DNA of 64,000 bases from Thalassoglobus sp. JC818 (GTDB lineage Bacteria > Planctomycetota > Planctomycetia > Planctomycetales > Planctomycetaceae), in NCBI RefSeq assembly GCF_040717535.1, contig NZ_JBFEFI010000002.1, positions 682,001-746,000 on the forward strand, given 5' to 3'. The translations under genes were made by a program, and so were the position numbers. Under the pieces are notes generated by a model. It saw only the letters and a list, made by a program, of their open reading frames with translations. It was not told the origin of the DNA and searched no databases. Shown here piece after piece: positions 1 through 10,023 of this stretch; within the stretch, counting starts at the first letter, position 1; every line of letters starts with the position of its first letter.

Positions 1-2388
1 TGGATGCTGGAGCAGGATGAAGGCGACGACCTGATGGTCAAGATCGCCGGCTATGTTCGCGAGGGAGCGGATGCTTATCTCTGGCGACAGTATCGCGTGG
101 TCGGAATCTTCTTCGCAGTGACGAGTCTCCTGCTGATGGTTGTGGCCTTCGGCTTCAATGCGCTCTCTGGAGTTGTTCCGATTGCGTTCTTGAGTGGAGG
201 TTTTTTCTCTGCGCTGGCAGGCTGGTGCGGGATGAAGACTGCCACTCTGGCGAGTGCAAGAACTGCCCAGGCATGTAAAACTAGTTTGAACTCCGGGCTT
301 CAAGTTGCCTTTAGAAGTGGGGCAGTCATGGGGCTGACTGTGGTTGGTCTGGGGCTGTTGGATATCTGTCTCTGGTTTGGCGTGCTGTACTGGATCTTTC
401 CTCTCTTCGGTGCGGATATGACACTGGAAGAGATCACCGTGACGATGCTGTGTTTTGGAATGGGAGCCAGCAGCCAGGCTTTGTTTGCTCGCGTGGGAGG
501 CGGAATTTTCACGAAAGCAGCCGATGTGGGGGCTGACCTGGTCGGGAAAGTGGAAGCTGGTATTCCTGAAGATGACCCGCGAAATCCTGCAACGATTGCT
601 GACAATGTGGGAGACAATGTCGGCGATGTGGCGGGCATGGGCGCGGATCTTTATGAATCGTATTGCGGATCAATTCTGGCTTCAGCTGCGATCGGTGTGG
701 CTGCCTATCACGGTCACATCAAAATGCAGCTGATGCTGTTGCTCCTTCCAATGGTTCTGGCTGGTCTGGGGATCGGACTTTCCATCGTGGGAGTGTTTCT
801 CGTTCAGACAGATGAAAACGCGGACCAGAAAAAGCTTCTGCGCGCACTCGGAAATGGAATCAATGGCAGCAGCATCGGAGTGGCTCTCGTCGCAGCTGTG
901 CTTGTCTATCTCATGCTTGTGCTGCCTTCGTCGTCGATGTCTGAAGAACTGGCGGCTGAAGGGCTTCGCTATGGTTCGCAGTTGTTCGGAGTTTTTGCAG
1001 CTGTCCTCGTGGGACTCTTCTCCGGAATTGTGATTGGCTGGTGGACTGAGTACTCGACGAGTGATGTTTACTCCCCAACGAAGCGGATTGCCGATCAGGC
1101 TGTGACTGGGCCCGCGACTGTGATTATCGCTGGTGTTGCCGAAGGTCTTTACAGCGTCTGGGTGCCGATCGTTGTGATTGGTGTGGCGATCGTACTCGCG
1201 TTTGGTGCTTGCACCGGGTTTCAGTTTGGTGATTTGAGAGTCTTTGCGATGGGGCTGTATGGAGTCGCCATCGCAGCTGTCGGGATGTTGAGTACGCTCG
1301 GCATCACATTGGCGACCGACGCATACGGGCCGATCGCGGACAATGCGGGCGGAAACGCGGAGATGAGCAAGCAGGACCCACAAGTCCGTCAACGAACTGA
1401 TGCTCTCGACAGCCTCGGAAACACGACTGCCGCCACGGGAAAAGGTTTCGCCATCGGTTCCGCTGCGTTGACCGCACTGGCCCTGCTGGCCGCCTATCTC
1501 GAGGAAGTTCGCGTCGGATTTGATCGCTGGGCAGATAGTGTTGAGGTTGCGCTGACTGAGAACCTGACCGAAGGGCAGGCACATGTCGTCCGTTCTGGCG
1601 TCCTGGCGGTGCGAACAACTGACGATGTGAAAGCGAACGACGCCTATCTCGTGTTCCCGCCGATCTCACGAGTGCAGTCTGAGCAAACGCGAGACGTCAT
1701 CGGCCCGGATGCCAAAGTCGGAGAAGTTGTGACGTTGAACCTCGTCGATTTAGTTGATCGAGGCATGGTCGTCCCAGCACGGACAGCGCGAATGCCAGAC
1801 TTTGTCAGGTACTACGACGTCACGATCATGAATCCGCGTGTGCTGGTGGGGATGTTCATGGGTGTCATGCTGGCATTTGTTTTTTGTGCCATGACAATGA
1901 AGGCTGTCGGTCGTTCGGCTAAAACCATGGTTGAGGAAGTCAGACGCCAATTCCGTGAGATTCCCGGGATTCTCGAAGGGACCGGTGAACCGGACTACGC
2001 AGCTTGTGTCGACATCAGTACCGGCGCTGCTCAACGCGAGATGATCGTTCCGGCGCTGCTGGGCTTGCTTGTTCCAGTGGCTGTGGGACTTGTTCTCGGT
2101 GTGGGCGGAGTCATGGGAATGCTGGCCGGAGGACTCACTAGTGGGTTTGCGGTCGCGATCATGATGTCCAACGCCGGAGGAGCTTGGGACAACGCCAAGA
2201 AGTACATCGAGTCGGGAGCCCATGGCGGAAAGGGAACGGATGCTCACAAAGCGGCGGTTGTCGGAGACACCGTTGGTGATCCTTTCAAAGATACTTCCGG
2301 ACCAAGCTTGAACATCCTCATCAAGCTGATGAGCATGGTGAGTGTCGTTTTCGCCGGATTGATCGTCCAATATGCCCTGAATTTCTGA
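1..2388 (+). CDS. hppA: Membrane-bound ion-translocating pyrophosphatase (5' partial)
   Basis: Hydrolyses pyrophosphate and pumps H+ and/or Na+ across the membrane. The reading frame is open to the first base, and about 60 N-terminal residues of the family are missing, so the true start lies upstream. The family substrate signature is present ([13 protein letters not shown], then [20 protein letters not shown] at nt 526-630), as are a multi-pass hydrophobic pattern and a C-terminal [20 protein letters not shown] motif. The K+-dependence position reads [10 protein letters not shown] (nt 1420-1443), with Ala where K+-independent enzymes have Lys, so a K+-dependent type is inferred. An unusual insert of roughly 80-90 residues lies at about nt 1510-1810. 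H+ versus Na+ specificity cannot be decided here. Confidence 0.96.
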   Translation, partial: WMLEQDEGDDLMVKIAGYVREGADAYLWRQYRVVGIFFAVTSLLLMVVAFGFNALSGVVPIAFLSGGFFSALAGWCGMKTATLASARTAQACKTSLNSGLQVAFRSGAVMGLTVVGLGLLDICLWFGVLYWIFPLFGADMTLEEITVTMLCFGMGASSQALFARVGGGIFTKAADVGADLVGKVEAGIPEDDPRNPATIADNVGDNVGDVAGMGADLYESYCGSILASAAIGVAAYHGHIKMQLMLLLLPMVLAGLGIGLSIVGVFLVQTDENADQKKLLRALGNGINGSSIGVALVAAVLVYLMLVLPSSSMSEELAAEGLRYGSQLFGVFAAVLVGLFSGIVIGWWTEYSTSDVYSPTKRIADQAVTGPATVIIAGVAEGLYSVWVPIVVIGVAIVLAFGACTGFQFGDLRVFAMGLYGVAIAAVGMLSTLGITLATDAYGPIADNAGGNAEMSKQDPQVRQRTDALDSLGNTTAATGKGFAIGSAALTALALLAAYLEEVRVGFDRWADSVEVALTENLTEGQAHVVRSGVLAVRTTDDVKANDAYLVFPPISRVQSEQTRDVIGPDAKVGEVVTLNLVDLVDRGMVVPARTARMPDFVRYYDVTIMNPRVLVGMFMGVMLAFVFCAMTMKAVGRSAKTMVEEVRRQFREIPGILEGTGEPDYAACVDISTGAAQREMIVPALLGLLVPVAVGLVLGVGGVMGMLAGGLTSGFAVAIMMSNAGGAWDNAKKYIESGAHGGKGTDAHKAAVVGDTVGDPFKDTSGPSLNILIKLMSMVSVVFAGLIVQYALNF

Positions 2389-2402
2389 GAAAGCAGAAAT
2401 TC
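2379..2402 (+). terminator. Weak hairpin at the end of hppA
   Basis: A 9-bp inverted repeat, GAATTTCTG and CAGAAATTC with a 6-nt loop, overlaps the hppA stop codon and is followed by TCTTAAA. It has no GC-rich stem or long T run, so termination activity is uncertain. Confidence 0.3.
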
Positions 2403-2717
2403 TCTTAAACCCGATCGACGGGGTGGGCGTACTGAAAAAGCGGTTAAAATGCTCGCGAAGATCCGGACGAACAATCGGAAGACAGCATCACTGGACATTT
2501 TGGTGCTGAAACCGAAAAATGTGGTCAGAGGATTTTTCGAACAGTATTGAAAACCACTTGTGCGAACGAAGGGAAGTCGATTCCGAGTCGATCTATTCAA
2601 GCGATTGCACAAGCGGCCAACTTGTTCCCTGCATGGCAGCATTTGGTGTGGTCGACAACCGTGATCGGTCATTCTGAACGGAGCAATCGTAGACGAAAGA
2701 GAAAAGAGGGGTCGAAT

Positions 2718-3167
2718 TTGGTCGACACAACCGGAACACGTGTAAGTAAATCTGGCGGAAATGTCACAGGGATTCGAACCGAATCTGCAATACAGACTGC
2801 CTTGGAAAATGCACGCCGGGTTGCTCAGGTTTGTGATGAATTCCGAGGTCAGGACACCATTGTTCTGGATGTGACTCACATTACGCCGCTGTTTGATTAC
2901 TTCGTCATCACCACAGGTCGAAGCCGTCGGCAGCTGCATGCCATCGCTGATCAGTCAGATGACGTGATGGATCAGCAAGGAACCAAGCGTCGAAGCACAA
3001 CGGGTTACGAGACAGAGTGGATCTGTCAGGATTACGGAGATGTCGTGCTTCACGTATTCTCACCGGCAGCACGAGAACAATATTCTCTGGAAGATTTGTG
3101 GGCCGACGCGATCCAGGTCGAATGGTCGAACGGTCACGTCTCTGAAAGCGAGAACGGCGAAGAGTAA
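2718..3167 (+). CDS. rsfS: Ribosomal silencing factor RsfS
   Basis: Binds ribosomal protein L14 and blocks 30S-50S joining, lowering translation under nutrient limitation. The family core is clear: [14 protein letters not shown], then [19 protein letters not shown], then a Tyr/Asp-rich end with [19 protein letters not shown]. The frame is open further upstream to an ATG at 2547, but those 57 codons do not resemble the family. A TTG at 2718 sits 7 nt after AGAGGGG, and a start there gives 149 aa, a normal size, so TTG is preferred. The following secreted hydrolase gene begins 76 nt downstream. Confidence 0.9.
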   Translation: MVDTTGTRVSKSGGNVTGIRTESAIQTALENARRVAQVCDEFRGQDTIVLDVTHITPLFDYFVITTGRSRRQLHAIADQSDDVMDQQGTKRRSTTGYETEWICQDYGDVVLHVFSPAAREQYSLEDLWADAIQVEWSNGHVSESENGEE

Positions 3168-3243
3168 GGCAAATCCGACGAGAGATGTCGTGCTTCCTGT
3201 GCGAGTCTCGATGACAAAACTGCCTCCCATGTTGAGTTGAGAA

Positions 3244-4356
3244 ATGGTTTCGTTTCCGCAACTTGGCGTTCGATTGAAGACAGCTCTTTTGTTGAGTCTT
3301 TTGTGGATAACGGTCTCATGTTTCACAGAGCATGGGACCGTTTTCGCTCAAGAGACAGAAAGTTTCTGGGGCGATTCACTCCCGGAGATCTCGACGCTGA
3401 TTCCTGGAAAACTTCAGATGCCGCAGTTCGATTCAAAAACACTCGGAGGGCGACTCTTCTGGGGTGATGTCCGCTTCTTTCGTGGCTATCGAATCCAGCA
3501 AAACGTGCTGACCGAACATTACCGACTGCTCGACCCGTTCGACGTTCGACGCATGTCAGGTTCGCGGGAAGACTGCGAACGTGCACTTGAAGAGATCATC
3601 GTCGAGAAGCAACTCGAGCCGATGTCCGGGACGGCTGTCGTTGTGATTCACGGGATTGCCAGATCTTCTAAGTCGATGACGAAGATGTGTCGCGGGCTTG
3701 AAGAAGCTGGCTATCTTGTCGTGAATTTCGACTATCCCAGCACGCGTCTTCCACTGGCGCAGTCGACTGCGTATCTCTCTCAAACTTTGGCTTCGCTCGA
3801 AGGAGTGGAGAGGATTCACTTTGCCTGTTGGAGTATGGGCGGGCTTTTGGTCCGATCCTATCTGCGGGATTACGAGGAAGAACGCGATCCGCGAATCGGG
3901 CGGATGGTGATGATGGGAACACCCAATCAGGGAGCAGAGCTCGCCACACTGCTGCAGAAGAATTTGGCGTTTCGCGTCGTTTTCGGCCCGGCCGGGCAGG
4001 AACTGATTGCTCACCCGGAAGGGCCGGTGAATTCACTTCCAGTTCCAGATTTCGACTTCGGAATCATCGCGGGGGCTCGCGGCAACGATCGCGGCTGGAA
4101 TCCATTCATCCCCGGTGACGATGACGGAACCGTTTCCGTCGAAAGTACTCGCCTTGTCGGGGCGAGGGATTTCCTGATCGTCAAAGCACTTCATTCGTTT
4201 ATCTGTCTTCAGCCTGAAACGATCGAGGCAGTCAAGAACTTCTTCGAGACCGGTGCGTTTCGGGAAGATGGGGAGCGTGATCCCGTGCTGCAATTGACTT
4301 CTGATCTCGACCAATCAGAAACAGTTGATCAGTCAGGCGAGATCATTCAGGACTGA
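3244..4356 (+). CDS. Secreted alpha/beta hydrolase (lipase/PGAP1-like)
   Basis: A 370-aa protein with an N-terminal signal peptide (hydrophobic TALLLSLLWITVSCF) and an alpha/beta-hydrolase core. The oxyanion-loop motif VVVIHGIARSSKSM is near residue 132. The nucleophile elbow is CWSMGG near residue 195; the usual first small residue is Cys rather than Gly. An acidic element DDDGTVSVESTRL and the likely catalytic His in KALHSF follow near residues 294-318. The pattern resembles secreted lipase/esterase proteins related to EstA and PGAP1. The substrate is unknown. The ATG has only a weak ribosome site. Confidence 0.8.
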   Translation: MVSFPQLGVRLKTALLLSLLWITVSCFTEHGTVFAQETESFWGDSLPEISTLIPGKLQMPQFDSKTLGGRLFWGDVRFFRGYRIQQNVLTEHYRLLDPFDVRRMSGSREDCERALEEIIVEKQLEPMSGTAVVVIHGIARSSKSMTKMCRGLEEAGYLVVNFDYPSTRLPLAQSTAYLSQTLASLEGVERIHFACWSMGGLLVRSYLRDYEEERDPRIGRMVMMGTPNQGAELATLLQKNLAFRVVFGPAGQELIAHPEGPVNSLPVPDFDFGIIAGARGNDRGWNPFIPGDDDGTVSVESTRLVGARDFLIVKALHSFICLQPETIEAVKNFFETGAFREDGERDPVLQLTSDLDQSETVDQSGEIIQD

Positions 4357-4543
4357 TGAATGTTGATGTCACCCGGAGATTTTCTTTAACGTTCGGGGCA
4401 CCTTTGGGGGTCTCATCGGGCCGAATCTGCGGCACATCCGGACAAATCTCTCGCGGTCTATCCCCTCTCTGATTTTCACGTGCTAACCTAGTCAGCTTGT
4501 GAATTGAATTTCGACCCATATCCGTTCAACGCTGACTTCTTCG

Positions 4544-6520
4544 ATGAACATTCTTCACGAGCTACAGTCTCGATTTGCAACAGCCTTGGCTGATCTGACA
4601 GACAATCCCGAACCGTTCGCCGCGATGGTGAAGCCTTCGCAAGATGGAAAGTTCGGTGATTTCCAGGCGAATTGTGCCATGCCGCTGGCGAAACAGAACG
4701 GCGTCAATCCGCGCGAACTCGCGTTGAAGATCTGCGAGCGACTGAATGTTTCGGATCTGGTTGAACCCCCAGAAGTGGCGGGCCCGGGGTTCATCAATTT
4801 ACAGCTGAAAGACGAATTTCTGCTGAATGAGATTCAGCGAAGCTTCGCGGATGAGCGATTGGGCGTTGCACGAGTCAATTCCCCGAAAGACATGGTCCTC
4901 GACTTTTCTTCTCCGAATGTCGCCAAACCGATGCATGTCGGACATCTGAGGAGTTCGGTGATCGGTGATGCACTCCAACGAACGCTCAAATTTCTCGGCC
5001 ATCGAGTGATCAGCGATAATCATATCGGAGACTGGGGAACCCAGTTCGGGATGATCATTTACGGATACAAAAACTTCGTTGATCAAGCTGCCTACGAAAA
5101 AGATCCTGTCGCAGAACTTGCCCGACTTTATCGACTCGTCAATTCGTTGAGTGACTATCACTCAGCAGTCAGCAGTCTGCCCGCTTTGGAAGACAAGCTC
5201 AAAGCTGCGAAGTCGGAATTGCTTTTCAATGAAGGCAATGCGGACCCAGCTGACAAGAAGGTGAAGAAAGCTTTGAAGAAGCAGCGTTCCGAAGTGGAAT
5301 CGCTGAAGAGCAAGATTGAAGGACAACGTGCGAAAATTGAATCTGTTGAGAGCGATCCGGAGCTGAAAGCGTTGGCGGAGGCTCATCCCGGGATTGCACG
5401 TTCGGCACGTGATGAAACAGCCAAGTTGCACGCAGGTGATCCGGAAAACTTACGTCTCTGGAAAGAGTTCGTGCCTGAGTGCGTCGATTCTCTCAACCGC
5501 GTTTACGAGCGACTTGATGTTCACTTTGACAAGACCTTGGGCGAGAGTGCCTATCAGCCTCTTCTGTCGGATGTTGTTGCGGACCTGAAAGCTAAGGGGC
5601 TCGCGAAAGAGAGTGACGGCGCCATCTGCGTTTTCATTCCGGGAAATGCCGCTCCGTTTATCGTTCAGAAAGCGGACGGGGCATTCACTTACGCCACGAC
5701 AGATCTGGCGACAGTGCAATTTCGAGTTCGTGAGTTTGATGCAAATTCGATGCTGTACGTCGTCGACGCCCGGCAGAGTGAGCACTTCAAACTCCTGTTC
5801 GAGACCGTCCGGCTTTGGTTGGGAGTCGAAGTTGAACTCGTGCATGTCAGCTTCGGAACGGTCATGGGCGACGACCGGAAACCTTTTAAAACACGTTCCG
5901 GAGACACAGTTGGTCTCGAGAGTCTGCTCGACGAAGCTGTTGCGAAAGCTCGCGAAATTGTCGCCAGCAACGACGATTCCAAGACCGACGAAGACGGACA
6001 ACCTGCACCGGAGCTTGATGAGTCAATACGCGATGAAATCGCTCAAATCGTGGGGATTGGGGGCATCAAGTACGCCGATTTGCATCACAATCGTGAGAGC
6101 GATTACGTGTTCGACTGGGACAAAATGCTCGCCAAAACCGGCGACACAGCGACCTACATGCAATATGCGTACGCGAGAATTCAGGGGATCTTCCGCAAGG
6201 GAGAAGTCGATGTCGAAGCGTTGAGAAGTCTCGACACGCCGATTCTCATCGAAGAACCCGCTGAACGTTCGCTGGTCCTGAAACTTCTTCGATTTGAGGA
6301 AGCGCTCGATGCAATGGCGTCCGAGTATCGTCCTAATATCCTCACGCAGTACCTGTTCGAACTCGCCGGCGAATTGACGACATTCTACGACCGCTGCCCA
6401 GTGTTGAAGGCAGAGGAAGAACGGGTTCGAACCAGTCGGTTGAAGCTGATTGATTTCGCGGGACGAGTGATCCGGCAGGGGCTGGACTTGCTCGGGATCA
6501 ATGTTTGTGAACGCATGTAA
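4544..6520 (+). CDS. argS: Arginyl-tRNA synthetase
   Basis: Charges tRNA-Arg with arginine. A class I synthetase with an N-terminal additional domain and a HIGH-type motif MHVGHLRSSVIGD at about residue 130. The segment GDWGTQFG follows, then DDRKPFKTRSGDTVGL, where ArgRS enzymes often lack a canonical KMSK. The C-terminal anticodon-binding domain ends NVCERM. At 658 aa it is longer than the usual 550-600. The extra length is a Lys/Glu-rich, probably coiled-coil insert at about residues 210-280 (nt 5175-5390), before GIARSARDETAKLHAGD. The downstream purE starts 65 nt later. Confidence 0.97.
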   Translation: MNILHELQSRFATALADLTDNPEPFAAMVKPSQDGKFGDFQANCAMPLAKQNGVNPRELALKICERLNVSDLVEPPEVAGPGFINLQLKDEFLLNEIQRSFADERLGVARVNSPKDMVLDFSSPNVAKPMHVGHLRSSVIGDALQRTLKFLGHRVISDNHIGDWGTQFGMIIYGYKNFVDQAAYEKDPVAELARLYRLVNSLSDYHSAVSSLPALEDKLKAAKSELLFNEGNADPADKKVKKALKKQRSEVESLKSKIEGQRAKIESVESDPELKALAEAHPGIARSARDETAKLHAGDPENLRLWKEFVPECVDSLNRVYERLDVHFDKTLGESAYQPLLSDVVADLKAKGLAKESDGAICVFIPGNAAPFIVQKADGAFTYATTDLATVQFRVREFDANSMLYVVDARQSEHFKLLFETVRLWLGVEVELVHVSFGTVMGDDRKPFKTRSGDTVGLESLLDEAVAKAREIVASNDDSKTDEDGQPAPELDESIRDEIAQIVGIGGIKYADLHHNRESDYVFDWDKMLAKTGDTATYMQYAYARIQGIFRKGEVDVEALRSLDTPILIEEPAERSLVLKLLRFEEALDAMASEYRPNILTQYLFELAGELTTFYDRCPVLKAEEERVRTSRLKLIDFAGRVIRQGLDLLGINVCERM

Positions 6521-6585
6521 TTTGGCGAGCGTGATTGTTGGCAAGGTGCTCGCGTTGTCTGCGTCGCCGATTGAGAGGACTGAAA

Positions 6586-7080
6586 ATGTCTGAGGAAAAG
6601 GTGCTGGTCGGAATTATCATGGGAAGCACTTCCGACTGGGAAACGATGAAACCAGCTTCGGAGATTCTCACTCAGTTCGATGTTGCGCACGAATGCCGAG
6701 TCGTCTCCGCCCACCGAACTCCGGATCTCATGAATGAGTACGCAAAGACCGCAGAAAGCCGAGGCTTGCAGGTCATCATTGCGGGGGCAGGGGGGGCTGC
6801 TCATTTGCCGGGGATGGTTGCTTCGCAGACCGTTCTTCCAGTGCTGGGTGTTCCGGTGAAGAGTCGCGCGTTGAACGGGCTTGACTCGCTCCTTTCCATC
6901 GTCCAAATGCCGGGAGGGGTTCCAGTTGGTACTCTCGCGATTGGTGATGCTGGCAGCAAGAACGCTGCGTTGTTGGCCGTTCGAATTCTCGCAACGACAC
7001 GTCCGGAACTTCGCGAGAAGCTTCACGCCTTTCAATCCGAACAGACTCAAAAAGTGCTGGAGAACTCAGAGCTATGTTGA
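6586..7080 (+). CDS. purE: N5-carboxyaminoimidazole ribonucleotide mutase PurE
   Basis: Converts N5-CAIR to CAIR in purine synthesis. It carries the class I PurE signatures [13 protein letters not shown] near residue 9, [10 protein letters not shown] and [14 protein letters not shown]. The start chosen is the ATG at 6586, preceded by GAGAGGA; it gives 164 aa, typical for the family. The gene overlaps the start of purK by 7 nt, so the two are translationally coupled and form the two-step PurK/PurE route of bacteria. Confidence 0.97.
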   Translation: MSEEKVLVGIIMGSTSDWETMKPASEILTQFDVAHECRVVSAHRTPDLMNEYAKTAESRGLQVIIAGAGGAAHLPGMVASQTVLPVLGVPVKSRALNGLDSLLSIVQMPGGVPVGTLAIGDAGSKNAALLAVRILATTRPELREKLHAFQSEQTQKVLENSELC

Positions 7081-8213
7081 AGGAGATTTCCCCCGGATCT
7101 GTGCTCGGTGTCCTTGGCAGTGGTCAGTTGGGACGCATGTTTGCGATCGAGGCACGCAGGCTGGGATATCGCGTGCATGTCTTTTCTCCGGAAGAAAACA
7201 CACCAGCTGGAGCGGTTGCTGATACTGAATGGTGTGCTGAGTACGAGGACTTCGATGTCCTCGACGAATTTGCGAAGAGCGTTGATGTCGTCACGCTGGA
7301 GTTTGAGAATGTCTCAACTGAGGCATTGAATCGGCTTGAACGCAGCGTGCCTGTTCGGCCCGGTCCGCAAGTCCTGGAAGTTGCTCAAAACCGGCTCGAA
7401 GAAAAAACGCAGATGCAGAAGTTCGGCCTCGCAACGGCTCCCTTCAAACGCATCGACTCGCTCGAAGAATTGCAAAGCTCTCTGACCGCATTCGGTGGAC
7501 AGGGAATTCTGAAAACTGCCAGCTGGGGTTACGACGGAAAAGGTCAGAAGTTCGCGAAGTCGAATGATGATCTGGAAGCCATCTGGTCCACCTTTGAGGG
7601 GCAGCCCGCGATCCTGGAAGGTGTCGTTGACTTCACGCGCGAGCTCTCAGTGATTGGCGTGAGGGATTCCCGAGGGAACTTCATCAACTACTCGCCGATC
7701 GTTAATGACCACGCGAATCACATTCTCGACTTCTCCTCAGCTGCCCCTGAACTCGTCGATCAGAAACTCGTCGACGACGCAGGAGAAATCGTTCGCACGG
7801 TGATGGAATCACTCGATGCCACTGGCGTTCTGTGTGTGGAACTGTTCGAGACAAACGACGGGCAACTGCTCGTGAATGAAATCGCTCCACGGCCTCACAA
7901 CTCTGGGCATCTCACGATCGATGCTCATCTCTGTTGTCAGTTCCAGCAACAGGTCCGTTCAATCTGCAATCTTCCACTTGGTTCGACAGCCCAGCGACAA
8001 CCTGCCGCTATGGTTAATCTGTTGGGCGATCTGTGGCCAGACGGTGGACAGCCTGAGTGGTCGCAAGCGCTGGAGTATCCGAACCTCCGAGTGCATTTGT
8101 ACGGGAAGGAAGATGCAAAACCGGGGCGCAAAATGGGGCACATGACCGCAGTGGATGCCACCATCGAGCAAGCTCGCAACACAGTCAAGCAGGCGCGCGA
8201 AGCACTTGCTTGA
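7074..8213 (+). CDS. purK: N5-carboxyaminoimidazole ribonucleotide synthase PurK
   Basis: An ATP-grasp enzyme that carboxylates AIR with bicarbonate, feeding PurE. The N-terminal nucleotide-binding segment [11 protein letters not shown], the ATP-grasp lysine region [16 protein letters not shown] and the metal-binding end [12 protein letters not shown] are all visible. The length of 379 aa is normal. The ATG overlaps the purE stop. The next gene (dnaB) converges from the other strand 32 nt downstream, with no clear terminator between them. Confidence 0.97.
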   Translation: MLKEISPGSVLGVLGSGQLGRMFAIEARRLGYRVHVFSPEENTPAGAVADTEWCAEYEDFDVLDEFAKSVDVVTLEFENVSTEALNRLERSVPVRPGPQVLEVAQNRLEEKTQMQKFGLATAPFKRIDSLEELQSSLTAFGGQGILKTASWGYDGKGQKFAKSNDDLEAIWSTFEGQPAILEGVVDFTRELSVIGVRDSRGNFINYSPIVNDHANHILDFSSAAPELVDQKLVDDAGEIVRTVMESLDATGVLCVELFETNDGQLLVNEIAPRPHNSGHLTIDAHLCCQFQQQVRSICNLPLGSTAQRQPAAMVNLLGDLWPDGGQPEWSQALEYPNLRVHLYGKEDAKPGRKMGHMTAVDATIEQARNTVKQAREALA

Positions 8214-8245
8214 TCGACTGAATGCGGAGAGGCTTTGAGAGCGGA

Positions 8246-9625
8246 TTAAAAGTCCATGCCTTCCGGTAGTCCCATGGGGCTCTTGTCGCCGAATTTGAGC
8301 ATCTCGCGAAGCCAGGTGAGCTCGACTGTTCCGATCGGACCATGACGGTTTTTGGCGATGATCAAGTCAGCTTCACCGGGGCGGTCTTCCGGATCGTAAG
8401 CTTCCGGTCGGTGCAGAAACATGACGATGTCCGCATCCTGTTCGATGGCACCACTTTCACGCAGGTCGGAGAGACGCGGCCGTTTATCTTCTCGCTGTTC
8501 GACTCCACGGTTCAACTGTGCCAGTGCGATCACGGGAATGTCGAGGTCTTTCGCAAGAAACTTCAGCCGCCGAGTGATCGAAGAAATCTGCTGCTCACGC
8601 GGCATGTTTTTGTCTTCGGTTTCAATCAGCTGAAGGTAATCGATGATGACGATGTCGAGCTGCGATCGACGTTTGAGTCGTCTTGCGATGGCAGCGATCT
8701 GTGACATCGTTCGACCGGCGGTGTCGTCGATGAAGATGTGCAGCTTTCGCATCTCATCCGCTGCTTCCATGAGCATACTCTGCTCGAACTCATCGAGTTC
8801 GCCTTGTCTCAGTTTGTGTCCACTCAGCTTGGCTTTGATGCAGAGCAAACGTTCGGCAAGCTCGATCTTGGATTGTTCCAGACTGAAGAGGAGTACACCC
8901 CGTTGTGCGTGAGACACCGCCATCGCGAAGTTACACACGAGCGCCGTTTTTCCCATACTCGGACGGGCTGCGAGGACGATCAATTCGGAAGGTTGGAACC
9001 CGCTCGTGTAGTCATCGAGACCATTGAATCCGGTGTGGAGCCCGCTGACGTTTCCTTCCTGGTCCATACGTTCGAAGATACGCTGGAATGTGGCGTCCAG
9101 AATATCGTCGATGGCGATCTTGTCGATGTTCTCCTGTTGCTCGGCAATTTCGAAGACTCGTTTCTCAGCCCGAGTCAGAATGTCTTCGATGTCGCCTGAA
9201 CCATGATACGCTTCGCGGAGAGAATCCGTGCAGGCGTCGATCAAGCTTCGCTGCAACCACGTGTTGTGAACGATCTTCGCGTAATACTCTGCATGCGCAG
9301 CATGGGGGACCGAACCCATGACTTCATTGAGGTAGGCCGCTCCTCCGATTTCTTCGAAGTCGCCTCGCTTTTGAAGTTCGTGCGCAAGGGTCACGACATC
9401 AATGGCCCGCACACCCTTTTCGTACATGTCGTGAATGCACTTGAAGATTCGCCGGTGGGCGTCCGCGTAAAAGCAATGCGATTGAATGTGCTGGATGACT
9501 TCATCGAACGCTTCGCTGGAGAAGAGCAGACTTCCCAGCACGCTGCGTTCGGCGTCGAGGTCCTGAGGAGGGACTTTGCCAAGCAGATCGAGAGATGATC
9601 CGTTGTCAGATTTGGATTTCGCCAT
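8246..9625 (-). CDS. dnaB: Replicative DNA helicase DnaB
   Basis: Hexameric 5'-3' helicase of the replication fork. It has the N-terminal primase-interacting domain (VPPQDLDAERSVLGSLL), then a RecA-type ATPase with Walker A ARPSMGKTAL, Walker B DIVIIDYLQLI and QLNRGVEQREDKRPRLSDLR. An in-frame GTG at 9628 precedes the ATG at 9625; the GGAGG at 9631-9635 fits the ATG (5-nt spacing) better, giving 459 aa. It follows rplI in the S6-SSB-L9 block but is separated from it by a terminator and a 103-bp repeat, so it probably has its own promoter. Confidence 0.97.
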   Translation of the reverse strand: MAKSKSDNGSSLDLLGKVPPQDLDAERSVLGSLLFSSEAFDEVIQHIQSHCFYADAHRRIFKCIHDMYEKGVRAIDVVTLAHELQKRGDFEEIGGAAYLNEVMGSVPHAAHAEYYAKIVHNTWLQRSLIDACTDSLREAYHGSGDIEDILTRAEKRVFEIAEQQENIDKIAIDDILDATFQRIFERMDQEGNVSGLHTGFNGLDDYTSGFQPSELIVLAARPSMGKTALVCNFAMAVSHAQRGVLLFSLEQSKIELAERLLCIKAKLSGHKLRQGELDEFEQSMLMEAADEMRKLHIFIDDTAGRTMSQIAAIARRLKRRSQLDIVIIDYLQLIETEDKNMPREQQISSITRRLKFLAKDLDIPVIALAQLNRGVEQREDKRPRLSDLRESGAIEQDADIVMFLHRPEAYDPEDRPGEADLIIAKNRHGPIGTVELTWLREMLKFGDKSPMGLPEGMDF

Positions 9626-9672
9626 CACACCCTCCGTGATCGTGTTGCATTCTTTCGATCGCCTGCATCTCG

Positions 9673-9775
9673 AGAGCAGATTGCTCTTTTCTGTGCACTC
9701 GCTTGCACTGTTTCATAAATTAAAAGGCTGTGCTTGCTCGTGCGAGATCGTGCACACCAAATCAGAAAATGCTCT
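9673..9775 (-). repeat. Interspersed 103-bp intergenic repeat, copy A
   Basis: One of six related intergenic elements (A-F). Read on the minus strand it runs from TAGAGCATTTTCTGATTTG through CTCGCACGAGCAAGCACAG and GCAAGCGAGTGCACAG to AGAGCAATCTGCTCT. The outer ends form a short inverted repeat, AGAGCA and TGCTCT. It is nearly identical to copy D and has the same length. It lies in the 398-bp gap between dnaB and rplI. Confidence 0.85.
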
Positions 9776-9920
9776 AACTGACTGCGATTCTTGCAGGCAG
9801 TCGAAAAAGGGAGATTATGTCGATCAGTCGTGGGGAGTTTACAGGCAAGAGCACTTCGCTCAAGGAAGTCTTTTGCAATTGATCCCGCGTACGCTGATTG
9901 AAAATTTCGCAGGCACCAAA

Positions 9921-9953
9921 CAAAAACATCCCGCCAATGAAAGACGGGATGTT
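9921..9953 (-). terminator. Rho-independent terminator after rplI
   Basis: On the minus strand a 9-bp stem, AACATCCCG and CGGGATGTT, is followed at once by a T-rich run (TTTTTGTTTG). It lies about 70 nt past the rplI stop and separates the rpsF-ssb-rplI unit from dnaB. Confidence 0.7.
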
Positions 9954-10023
9954 GTGAGTCAATGTTCAATATGCGGTGAGTCGTTTCTCGCGAAGCGAGA
10001 GGTCGCTCACGTCGTTGATTGAA

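Noticed and set aside
682-1584. A 300-codon open frame on the minus strand inside the pyrophosphatase gene
   Set aside because: It is a shadow of a clearly coding plus-strand gene; its product is rich in His, Arg and Ser with no family likeness.
2547-2717. N-terminal extension of rsfS from an upstream ATG
   Set aside because: The 57 extra codons do not fit the family and the TTG at 2718 has a good Shine-Dalgarno site.
5850-5930. Missing KMSK motif in argS as a sign of a broken enzyme
   Set aside because: Many functional arginyl-tRNA synthetases lack canonical KMSK; the rest of the gene is intact.
9626-10023. Short ORFs between dnaB and rplI
   Set aside because: They run through the repeat copy A and the terminator and lack coding character.
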